Source: Trebonia sp.
GTDB lineage: Bacteria; Actinomycetota; Actinomycetes; Streptosporangiales; Streptosporangiaceae
Reading direction: 5' to 3'
Assembly: GCA_030038035.1 (NCBI GenBank)
Contig: JASHPP010000610.1
Span: 1 to 5,149, forward strand
DNA: 5,149 bases
The notes beneath the pieces were generated by a model. That model searched no databases. It saw only the letters and a list, made by a program, of their open reading frames with translations, and had not been told where the DNA came from. How positions within the stretch are numbered: position 1 is the stretch's first letter; the number at the start of each line of letters is the position of its first letter. Shown here piece after piece: positions 1 through 5,077 of the stretch. Made by a program: the position numbers and the translations under genes.

Positions 1-977
1 GAGCCGCCCTTGAACGCCATGCCCAGGATCCCGACGGTCATCGACGCGAGGTCGAACCGCTGCTCGAGCCGGTGCACCAGGTACAGCGGCAGCCCCTCGT
101 TGATCGTCATCGCGGTGTGGCCGAGGGCGAACTGGTTGTTGTTGAACGCGGCGAGCTGCATCGTGTCCTTGAACAGGCACGGCCCGGCGGCGAACCCGGC
201 GCCGGGCATGTCCGCGGCCCGCGGGTAGTCCTGGGTGAGCCCCTTGCGGATGCGCTCGAAGTCGAGCCCGCGGTCGTTGGCCATCATGTAGAACTGGTTG
301 GCCGCCGCGAACTTGATGTACCGCCACACGTTCGTGAACAGCTTGGCCAGCTCGGCCTCTTCTGGCGACAGCTCCACGATCGTGTCGGTCAGCCGGCCGA
401 ACAGCTTCTTCGCGCGCTCCAGGCCCTGCGGCGAGCGGGCGGAGACGATCTGCGGCAGCTCGAACAGCTCGGTCATCGCCTTGCCCTCAGCGATGCGCTC
501 CGGGCAGAACGCCACCTCCATCCCGATGCCCAGCTCTGCCACCAGCCGCTCCACCAGGGCCGTGGCGCCGGGGTAGACCGTGCTGCGCAGGATCAGCAGC
601 TGACCGTCGCGCAGGTAGCCGGCACACGGCCGGAGCGCTTCGGGAATCGCCCCCTGGTCGGGGTTGAGGTGCTCGTCAACCGGCGTCCCGATGACGACCA
701 CGACGTTCTCGGCGCTGGCCACGATCGTGGGCTCCGTCGACGCCGTCAGTCGCCCCTCGGCGACACTCCGTTTCAGCATGTCAGCGGCACCGGGCTCGTC
801 AAACGGGAGACGACCGGAGTTGACCGTGCCCACGGCGGCCGCGTTGATGTCGTAGATCCCCACCCGCAGGCCCCGGTCCGCGAAGGCGATCGCCAGCGGC
901 AACCCCACGTGCCCGCAGCCGCCGATTATCACCACATCGCGGGTGAAGGCGTGATGATGCTCCAGAGCCTCAGACAC
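1..977 (-). CDS. Nucleotide-sugar (UDP-glucose/UDP-ManNAc-type) 6-dehydrogenase, C-terminus cut off by the window edge
   Basis: This enzyme family oxidises the C6 hydroxyl of a UDP-hexose twice with NAD to give a UDP-uronic acid for surface polysaccharide synthesis in the cytoplasm. I translated 325 complete codons from the minus strand. An N-terminal Rossmann fold carries the GxGxxG motif at residues 20-25 (GCGHVG), with Asp43 at the end of the second strand as expected for NAD. Family landmarks follow: STVYPGAT near 132-139, CPERIAEGK near 158-166, Lys212 in the central helix, and the catalytic cysteine Cys267 in GPCLFKD. The sequence stops at ILGMAFKGG, at the start of the UDP-binding C-terminal domain, so about 100 residues lie outside the window. 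The GTG start at 975-977 has AGAGG six bases upstream, and an in-frame TGA lies two codons further up, so no longer start is possible. Family membership is firm; whether the substrate is UDP-glucose, UDP-GlcNAc or UDP-ManNAc cannot be decided here. Confidence 0.93.
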   Translation of the reverse strand, partial: MSEALEHHHAFTRDVVIIGGCGHVGLPLAIAFADRGLRVGIYDINAAAVGTVNSGRLPFDEPGAADMLKRSVAEGRLTASTEPTIVASAENVVVVIGTPVDEHLNPDQGAIPEALRPCAGYLRDGQLLILRSTVYPGATALVERLVAELGIGMEVAFCPERIAEGKAMTELFELPQIVSARSPQGLERAKKLFGRLTDTIVELSPEEAELAKLFTNVWRYIKFAAANQFYMMANDRGLDFERIRKGLTQDYPRAADMPGAGFAAGPCLFKDTMQLAAFNNNQFALGHTAMTINEGLPLYLVHRLEQRFDLASMTVGILGMAFKGG

Positions 978-1006
978 CGGTCACCTCTAGCGATTGGGGG
1001 ATTTGG

Positions 1007-1035
1007 ATAGTACATGACGGGCACAGGCCCTAGAC
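1007..1035 (-). promoter_or_regulatory. Weak candidate promoter of the nucleotide-sugar dehydrogenase gene
   Basis: On the minus strand TACTAT (1012 to 1007) matches the -10 consensus TATAAT in five of six positions. It would start transcription near 1000 and give a leader of about 22 bases containing the AGAGG ribosome binding site. The -35 position (about 1030-1035) reads GTCTAG, unlike TTGACA. A good -10 with no -35 is typical of activator-dependent promoters, and the tandem repeats at 1043-1080 lie immediately upstream. Assigned by eye only. Confidence 0.35.
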
Positions 1036-1042
1036 CGGCATA

Positions 1043-1080
1043 TTAACCGCACGTCACGGACGTTTTAACTGCACTTCACG
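1043..1080. promoter_or_regulatory. Tandem 16-bp direct repeat, candidate activator binding site
   Basis: TTAACCGCACGTCACG (1043-1058) and TTAACTGCACTTCACG (1065-1080) match at 14 of 16 positions and start exactly 22 bp apart, two helical turns. Each unit contains two short half-sites (TTAAC then GTCAC or TTCAC), giving four half-sites spaced 10, 12 and 10 bp. Between the units is a small dyad, ACGTC-ACG-GACGT (1051-1063). The repeats would lie at about -43 to -80 of the weak promoter of the sugar dehydrogenase gene. Tandem sites at 11/22-bp spacing are typical of OmpR-type regulators such as PhoP (PHO boxes) and GlnR (GTnAC half-sites) in actinobacteria. The likeness is partial, so the regulator is not identified. 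Confidence 0.5.
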
Positions 1081-1094
1081 CGCGCTTGGGCTCT

Positions 1095-1133
1095 GGCCGG
1101 CACGCCGCCGTGGCCGCCGGTGGCTCGCCGGCC
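1095..1133. repeat. GC-rich inverted repeat in the intergenic region
   Basis: GGCCGGC at 1095-1101 pairs perfectly with GCCGGCC at 1127-1133 across a 25-base GC-rich loop that can itself fold. It lies in the 277-bp gap between merR and the sugar dehydrogenase gene, about 120 bases after the merR stop. It may act as a backup transcription terminator without a U-run, but such dyads arise easily by chance in GC-rich DNA. The rest of 1081-1220 shows no coding signal or other site that I can support. Confidence 0.2.
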
Positions 1134-1221
1134 CGCCCACGGCTTCGCCTCATCCCGGGCCCGCCGCGCGCACCTGCTTCACCGGGCGTCAACTGGTGCG
1201 GGCCGAGAGCAGTGTGACTAC

Positions 1222-1243
1222 AAAACGTGATCGCGAAGACACG
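1222..1243 (-). terminator. Terminator-like hairpin after the MerR gene
   Basis: Read on the minus strand, CGTGTC (1243-1238), a five-base loop, and GATCACG (1232-1226) form a six-pair stem with one bulged T, followed directly by TTTT (1225-1222). It begins 11 bases after the merR stop codon. The position and the T-run fit an intrinsic terminator, but the stem is short and the T-run is brief, so it may be leaky. Confidence 0.4.
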
Positions 1244-1254
1244 AAGTGCACCTG

Positions 1255-1683
1255 CTAGCGGCGGGGGGGCGGCGGGGCCGGCGGGGCCGGCGGGGGCGGC
1301 GGCCTGCCCTCCGGGTAGTGCTCCTCGTCCATGCCGGTTTCCTCGCGGAACGCCTTGCGCTGGTAGAGGATCCGCAGCGCCTCCTCGATCAGCGAACTCT
1401 CGTCGCCGGCGGCGGCGCTGCGCCGCACATCCCGCTCGGCGAGCCGCTTCAGCACCCGGATGCCCTCCACGCCCACCCCGGCCGCGATGAGCCTGCGGAT
1501 AAGCCCGGCGATCGCCACATCACGGGGGGAGTAGCGGAGCTTACCGTGCTCGCGGCTCGGGCTGATCAGTCCCTGCTGCTCCCAGTACCGCAGAACCCGC
1601 GGGCTGACCCCGACTCGCTCGGCCAGCCGGGGAATCGCCAGCAGCTCGTCGTCACCGCCAGCTCTTTCAAAATCTGACATCAT
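1255..1683 (-). CDS. MerR-family transcriptional regulator with a proline-rich C-terminal tail
   Basis: This is a 142-residue DNA-binding protein. Residues 15-85 form a typical MerR winged helix-turn-helix: LAIPRLAERVGVSPRVLRYW (helix-turn-helix), the wing QQGLISPSREHGKLRYSPRD, and the second helical pair with a GVGVEGIRVLKRL segment. A short helical stretch follows at 95-113, shorter than the dimer coiled coil of metal-sensing MerR proteins. The tail (128-142) is nearly all proline with two alanines and ends in RR. There is no cysteine, so a thiol-ligated metal or redox cluster is excluded; no effector domain is recognisable. The layout is more like short HspR/GlnR-type MerR proteins than MerR or SoxR proper. 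Two adjacent ATG codons (1683 and 1680) could start it; GGAAGA lies 13 or 16 bases upstream, a poor distance. It is divergent from the permease, which suggests that it controls that gene and itself. Family assignment is firm; target and ligand are unknown. Confidence 0.9.
   Translation of the reverse strand: MMSDFERAGGDDELLAIPRLAERVGVSPRVLRYWEQQGLISPSREHGKLRYSPRDVAIAGLIRRLIAAGVGVEGIRVLKRLAERDVRRSAAAGDESSLIEEALRILYQRKAFREETGMDEEHYPEGRPPPPPAPPAPPPPRR
1264..1302 (-). repeat. Short tandem 9-bp repeats encoding the proline tail of the MerR protein
   Basis: GGGGCCGGC occurs at 1274-1282 and 1283-1291, followed by a third unit with one mismatch (1292-1300). In the merR frame each unit encodes a PPA-type triplet, giving five prolines, alanine, two prolines, alanine and four prolines (residues 128-140). 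G-rich tandem units like this are prone to replication slippage in whole triplets, so the tail length may vary between strains. Runs of prolines normally need elongation factor P for efficient translation. Confidence 0.6.
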
Positions 1684-1707
1684 CGTGTAACAATCGTCTT
1701 CCGGGGT

Positions 1708-1735
1708 AGGCTAGCGATCGCCGCAGCTAGGCCAA
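1708..1735 (-). promoter_or_regulatory. Candidate promoter of the MerR gene
   Basis: On the minus strand TTGGCC (1735-1730) and TAGCCT (1713-1708) are separated by 16 bases. The first matches TTGACA at four of six positions and the second fits the TAGnnT -10 form common in actinobacteria. Transcription would start near 1701, giving a leader of about 18 bases. Assigned by eye. Confidence 0.35.
1711..1730. promoter_or_regulatory. Inverted repeat, candidate operator in the divergent merR/permease region
   Basis: CTAGC (1711-1715) and GCTAG (1726-1730) form a perfect dyad with ten bases between, 20 bp in all. Within it lies the eight-base palindrome GCGATCGC (1714-1721). The dyad overlaps the candidate -10 of merR and lies just upstream of the candidate -10 of the permease, where a MerR dimer usually binds. 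Binding there could control both directions. Five-base arms are short, so chance is possible. Confidence 0.35.
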
Positions 1736-1756
1736 GATAATCGATCACAAGAGGAG
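1736..1756 (+). promoter_or_regulatory. Candidate -10 box and ribosome binding site of the permease
   Basis: GATAAT (1736-1741) matches TATAAT at five of six positions; no TTGACA-like hexamer is found 16-19 bases upstream, as expected if a MerR protein has to activate it. GAGGAG (1751-1756) is a strong Shine-Dalgarno sequence. It is the only good one near the start of the permease frame, and four bases after it the frame reads ACG (1761), so this site decides the start choice. A start site near 1748 would leave a very short leader. Confidence 0.45.
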
Positions 1757-1760
1757 CAGT

Positions 1761-2777
1761 ACGCGTTCCTTTACGACTGAAATTACCAGTGAATCTGCCA
1801 GGATCACGTCACCACATAGGGACGTCCTCCGCCTCGTCCTGTGGGCGGCGGGCATCGGCCTGGCGGCCCTCGCCATAGGCCTGCGGACGCACGCCTCGGG
1901 CGCAGCCTTCCGCGCCACCGTCGGGCCGTTCGCGACGCTGGCCGCGATCGTCGTCGGGTCGGCGCTGGCCGACCGGCTTGGCGCTTTCCGGGCCGTCACC
2001 CGGCTGGTCGTCCCTGGCCGCGGCCCCGCGATAGCCTCGGCCGCGGCCGTCCTCGGGCTGACCGCGCTGCTCAGCGCGCTCGTCAACCTTGACGTCGCGG
2101 TGATCGTGGCGATGCCGGTCTCGCTGCGGGCCGCGCAGCGCCAGCGCATTTCCGCGGGCCGGCTTGCCACCGCGGTCGCCATGACCGCCAACGCCACCTC
2201 GTTCCTGCTGCCGACCTCGAACATCACCAACCTGCTCCTGCTCCACCGCCTGGCGATGCCGGCTTCGACCTACATCAGCCAGTCCTGGCTGCCGTGGCTG
2301 CTGGTCACCGCGGTTACCCTCGGTCCGCTGGCCTTCTGGGTCGGCGGCGCCGGCGACGGCCGGGCCCTCCCGGTCAGCATCCGTCCGTCGATCCGTGCGC
2401 TCACCGACCTCATGCCGATGTTCCTCATCGCGTCCGGCGTCCGGGCGCTGCTCGGTGCCGGCCTCGCGCTCCACGGTAGCTTTGCCAGGCAGCTCGCCGA
2501 GGGTGCCGCGCTCGCATCGGTGGCGAACAACCTCCCCGCGGCCGCCGCGATCCGGCCGGCTACGACAACCGCGTTCTGGGCGGCGGTCCTGGCCACCACC
2601 ATAGGTCCGAACCTGCTGATCACCGGCTCGGTGGCCACGCTGATATCCCGGCGGATCGCGCGCGATGGCGGGGCGCGGCTGAGCGCGCTGCGATTCAGCG
2701 CCGTCGGGCTGCTGCTCGTCCCGGCTCAGCTCGCGGCCGCCGCGATCGGGCTTCATCTGGCCGGCGCTGTCTGGTAG
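1761..2777 (+). CDS. ArsB/SLC13-type (ion transporter superfamily) membrane permease, probable non-standard ACG start
   Basis: This is a polytopic inner-membrane transporter of about 338 residues, with roughly nine or ten hydrophobic segments beginning near residue 22. Landmarks resemble the arsenite permease ArsB and relatives: LLSALVNLDVAVI (103-115), the re-entrant-type motif TANATSFLLPTSNITNLL (142-159), SVANNLPA (253-260) and GPNLLITGSVATLI (282-295). The last two look like the second-half counterparts of the first two, as expected for the inverted-repeat fold. It is shorter than ArsB (about 430). The frame is open from 1731 (TAG at 1728) yet has no ATG, GTG or TTG before GTG at 2100, which would discard the first third including conserved segments. 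ACG at 1761 lies four bases after GAGGAG and is the best start. The first 20 codons are unusually AT-rich for this DNA. No arsenic genes are adjacent and the protein has no cysteine, so the substrate is unknown. Confidence 0.82.
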   Translation, partial: TRSFTTEITSESARITSPHRDVLRLVLWAAGIGLAALAIGLRTHASGAAFRATVGPFATLAAIVVGSALADRLGAFRAVTRLVVPGRGPAIASAAAVLGLTALLSALVNLDVAVIVAMPVSLRAAQRQRISAGRLATAVAMTANATSFLLPTSNITNLLLLHRLAMPASTYISQSWLPWLLVTAVTLGPLAFWVGGAGDGRALPVSIRPSIRALTDLMPMFLIASGVRALLGAGLALHGSFARQLAEGAALASVANNLPAAAAIRPATTTAFWAAVLATTIGPNLLITGSVATLISRRIARDGGARLSALRFSAVGLLLVPAQLAAAAIGLHLAGAVW

Positions 2778-2781
2778 CCGC

Positions 2782-2810
2782 GGGCCGCCCGGCATTCAAC
2801 GGTCTTTTTT
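2782..2810 (+). terminator. Probable intrinsic terminator of the permease gene
   Basis: GGCCG (2783-2787) pairs with CGGTC (2800-2804), four GC pairs and one G-U pair, around a 12-base loop, followed at once by six T (2805-2810). It begins five bases after the permease stop. A T-run of six is conspicuous in such GC-rich DNA and supports a true terminator, although the stem is short. Confidence 0.5.
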
Positions 2811-2906
2811 CCGGGAACGACGGCCCCGCGCCTCCTCCAGTTCCTTCGGTGGCGGCCTCGTGACCTCCTCGATCGCCTGGCCACCGGCCAGGTGCGCGGC
2901 GCGGGA
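2796..2906 (-). other. In-frame open extension of 36 codons after the HAD gene stop; status unclear
   Basis: Directly after the TGA of the HAD gene, the same frame stays open for 36 codons to a second TGA at 2798-2796. It would encode a charged tail with AIEEVTRPPPKELEEARG in the middle and RRSRKKDR at the end. About three quarters of its third positions are G or C, so it looks moderately coding-like. It has no ATG, GTG or TTG, so it could be made only by stop-codon read-through or from a rare start; it could also be a decayed gene end. The strong hairpin at 2876-2892 lies inside it. I do not call it a gene. Confidence 0.2.
2876..2892 (-). terminator. Strong hairpin after the HAD gene, possible terminator without a U-run
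   Basis: CCTGGCC and GGCCAGG form a perfect seven-pair stem, six of them GC, with a three-base loop. On the minus strand it starts 14 bases after the HAD stop codon. No T-run follows. Such GC-rich hairpins without a T-run often end transcripts in actinobacteria, and this one would also block read-through from the convergent permease. Confidence 0.4.
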
Positions 2907-3650
2907 TCACCCCTTGCCCGGCAGCTGCGCCAGATCGGTCACCACGATGTCGGCGCCGTGCTCCCGCAGCGCGTCCGCCTGCCCGACACGATCCACTCCC
3001 ACGACGTAGCCGAACTTTCCGGCCCGGCCCGCTGCGACGCCCGCGAGGGCGTCCTCGTAGACGGCGGCCTGCGCGGGCTCAAGCCCGAGCGCCCGCGCGC
3101 CCGCGAGGTAGGCGTCCGGGGCCGGCTTGCCGCGAAGGTGGTCACGCGCCGCGACGATGCCATCGATCCGCGCCTCGAACAGGCCCTCGATGCCGGCCGC
3201 CGCCAGCACCTGCTGGCAGTGAGCGCTGGACGACACGACCGCCCGGTGCAGGCCCGCGGCCTTGACCGCCTGCAGGTAGCGAAGCGAGCCCTGGTAGACC
3301 TCGACTCCGTCCGAGCGCAGCAGGCGCTCGAACACCGCGTCCTTGTTCCGGCTCAGGCCGGCGACCGTGCGCGCCTGCGGCGGATCGTCCTGGTCACCCT
3401 CGGGCAGGCGAATGCCCCTGGACTCCAGAAACGACCGCGCCCCGTCCTCACGCGGCTTGCCGTCGACGTAGGCGTCGTAGTCCCTGACCGCGTCGAACGG
3501 CACGAAGGGCTTGCCGGCCCGGCGTGACCAGTCCCGGAGAAACTCGTCGAACACCTCTTTCCACGCGGCCGCGTGCACGACCGCGGTCTTGGTCAGCACC
3601 CCGTCGAGGTCGAACAGGCAGCCGCGGATGCGATCAGGCAGGCCAAGCAT
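2907..3650 (-). CDS. Beta-phosphoglucomutase-like HAD-family hydrolase (Rv3400-like)
   Basis: This is a cytoplasmic HAD-superfamily enzyme of 247 residues. Beta-phosphoglucomutases convert beta-glucose 1-phosphate to glucose 6-phosphate; some relatives are plain sugar phosphatases. All four HAD motifs are visible: FDLDGV (nucleophile Asp14 and acid-base Asp16), VVSSS (140-142), GKPAPD (Lys175) and YEDALAG (Glu199, Asp200). The cap domain keeps the phosphoglucomutase-like residues Thr22 and His26 (TAVVHAAAWK) and Arg67 in GKPREDG. It also has the DYDAYVDG insertion that I recall from mycobacterial Rv3400. The Asp usually following DGVLT is replaced by Lys21. ATG at 3650 is the start that begins the homologous region; the frame is open further up but only as a shadow of zwf. 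No clear Shine-Dalgarno is seen, so translation may depend on coupling with zwf, whose stop is 29 bp upstream. Fold certain; exact activity likely but unproven. Confidence 0.9.
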   Translation of the reverse strand: MLGLPDRIRGCLFDLDGVLTKTAVVHAAAWKEVFDEFLRDWSRRAGKPFVPFDAVRDYDAYVDGKPREDGARSFLESRGIRLPEGDQDDPPQARTVAGLSRNKDAVFERLLRSDGVEVYQGSLRYLQAVKAAGLHRAVVSSSAHCQQVLAAAGIEGLFEARIDGIVAARDHLRGKPAPDAYLAGARALGLEPAQAAVYEDALAGVAAGRAGKFGYVVGVDRVGQADALREHGADIVVTDLAQLPGKG

Positions 3651-3679
3651 GAGGTCAAGGCTACGACCGCCGCCCGTGG

Positions 3680-5077
3680 TCAGTCCCTGCCGGTCAGCCA
3701 CGGCTGCTGCCAGCCCGGATGGCCGCGCACCAGCGAGTTCGCCGCGGACGGCCCCCACGACCCGGGCTGGTAGGACCGGACGGGCGGCGGCGCGTCCAGG
3801 AGCGGCTGCACTATGCGCCAGGTCTCCTCGATGCTGTCCTGCCTGGTGAAGAACTGGTGATTCCCGATCGCCGCGGCGTGCAGCAGCACCTCGTAGGGCT
3901 CCATGGGCGGGCCGAGATCGGCGGCGAACAACGTGTCCAGGCAGACCGGCCGCCACGACTGACCCTCCAGCGCGGTCAGCTGAATCCGCATGCCGGGGCT
4001 GGGATCAATGCGCAGGACGACCTGATTCCGACCGGATCTGTCCAGGTTCGGCAGGAACGCCAGCCGCGGGGTCCGGCGCAGGAGCAGCCGTACCTCGGTG
4101 ACGCGCTCGGGCATCTCCTTGCCGGCCCGCATGAAGATCGGCACGTCAGCCCAGCGCCAGTTGTCGATCTCCAGCCGCAGCGCCGCGTACGTCTCGGTGG
4201 CAGACCCGCTGGGCACGTCGGGATCGTCGGTGTAGCCCTTGTACTGGCCGCGCACGTAGTACCGGGGATCGGCGGCCGGGATCGCGCGGAACAGCTCGGC
4301 CTTCTGGTCCTGGACGTCGCCGGCGCTGCCGCCCTCGGGCGGCTCCATCGCGACCAGGGCCAGCACCTGCATCAGGTGGTTCTGGACCACGTCGCGCAGC
4401 GCGCCGACCGGGTCGTAGAAGCGGCCGCGGTCCTCGACGCCGAAGTCCTCGGCCATCGTGATCTGAATGGCCGAGACAGTCTTGCGATCCCACAACTCGC
4501 CCAGGGCGGGGTTGGCGAACCGCAGGTACTCAAGCTCGATGACCGGCTGCTTGGCGAGGAAGTGATCCACCCGCAGGATCTGACTCTCATCGAGGCTCTG
4601 GTGCAGCCGGGCGTTCAGCTCGCGCGCGGACTCCAGGTCGTGGCCGAACGGCTTCTCGACCGCGACCCGGCCGCCGCGTATCAGCCTGGCCGCGGCGAGC
4701 TGCTCCACGATCGGGCCGAACAGTGACGGCGGCACTTCCAGGTAGTACAGCGGCGTCTTGCTGTCCCCCATTTTGCGCGCGAGCTTGCGGTACACCGCGC
4801 TGTCGGTGACGTCACCGCCGACGTAGGACAGCCGGCTGGCCAGCCTGCCGAAGACCGCGTCGTCGACCTGCTGACCGGAGCCGGTGATCGAGTCGCGGGC
4901 CAGCTCCACCAGCTTCGGGACACTAAGCTCGTCGCCGGCCACGCCGACGATGGGGAAGTCCAGCAGGCCGCGCCGTTCCAGGTTGTACAGCGCGCGGAAC
5001 GTCATCTTCCTGGCCAGGTCGCCCGTTATGCCGAAGATCACCATCAGATCGGCGGCGCCGCTGTCCTGAGCTGGCAT
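3680..5077 (-). CDS. zwf: Glucose-6-phosphate dehydrogenase
   Basis: This enzyme oxidises glucose 6-phosphate to 6-phosphogluconolactone and reduces NADP (or NAD), the first step of the oxidative pentose phosphate pathway, in the cytoplasm. The protein has 465 residues, close to the usual length. The nucleotide-binding motif FGITGDLARKM is at 15-25, the substrate motif VEKPFG at 140-145, and the active site RVDHFLAKQ at 169-177 with Asp171, His172 and Lys176. The second catalytic histidine is His234 in VVQNHLMQV, and NQVVLRIDP is at 351-359. The C-terminus GSWGPSAANSLVRGHPGWQ is typical of actinobacterial Zwf1-type enzymes. The usual glycine of DHFLGK is alanine (Ala175). ATG at 5077 is preferred because GGGAG lies seven bases upstream; a GTG at 5110 would add 11 residues but has no good ribosome binding site. 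The HAD gene follows 29 bp downstream and is probably in the same operon. Confidence 0.96.
   Translation of the reverse strand: MPAQDSGAADLMVIFGITGDLARKMTFRALYNLERRGLLDFPIVGVAGDELSVPKLVELARDSITGSGQQVDDAVFGRLASRLSYVGGDVTDSAVYRKLARKMGDSKTPLYYLEVPPSLFGPIVEQLAAARLIRGGRVAVEKPFGHDLESARELNARLHQSLDESQILRVDHFLAKQPVIELEYLRFANPALGELWDRKTVSAIQITMAEDFGVEDRGRFYDPVGALRDVVQNHLMQVLALVAMEPPEGGSAGDVQDQKAELFRAIPAADPRYYVRGQYKGYTDDPDVPSGSATETYAALRLEIDNWRWADVPIFMRAGKEMPERVTEVRLLLRRTPRLAFLPNLDRSGRNQVVLRIDPSPGMRIQLTALEGQSWRPVCLDTLFAADLGPPMEPYEVLLHAAAIGNHQFFTRQDSIEETWRIVQPLLDAPPPVRSYQPGSWGPSAANSLVRGHPGWQQPWLTGRD

Noticed and set aside
72..1010. Long plus-strand open frame of 312 codons over the sugar dehydrogenase gene
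   Set aside because: It encodes a low-complexity His/Arg/Gln/Val-rich product with no recognisable motif and lies opposite a gene with all family motifs; it is a GC-bias shadow.
1255..2777. An arsenic-resistance operon
   Set aside because: Only the permease is ArsB-like; there is no ArsR, arsenate reductase or ArsA nearby, and the regulator is a MerR protein without cysteines.
1809..2795. Minus-strand open frame of 328 codons opposite the permease
   Set aside because: The product is an Arg/Gly/Asp/Gln-rich sequence without domains, while the plus strand holds a clear membrane transporter in frame.
2788..2815. Alternative stem CCCGG/CCGGG around the T-run
   Set aside because: The T-run would sit inside the loop, which does not suit a terminator; the GGCCG/CGGTC stem directly before the T-run is the better reading.
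2695..2910. Small minus-strand frame of 71 codons starting at a GTG that overlaps the HAD stop
   Set aside because: The overlap looks like translational coupling, but the product is low-complexity Arg/Ala/Gly/Pro, has no proper ribosome binding site and runs across the permease terminator into the 3' end of the permease gene.
3719..4726. Plus-strand open frame of 335 codons opposite zwf
   Set aside because: It is rich in Arg, Gly, Val and Leu with no motif and is fully contained in an unambiguous zwf gene.
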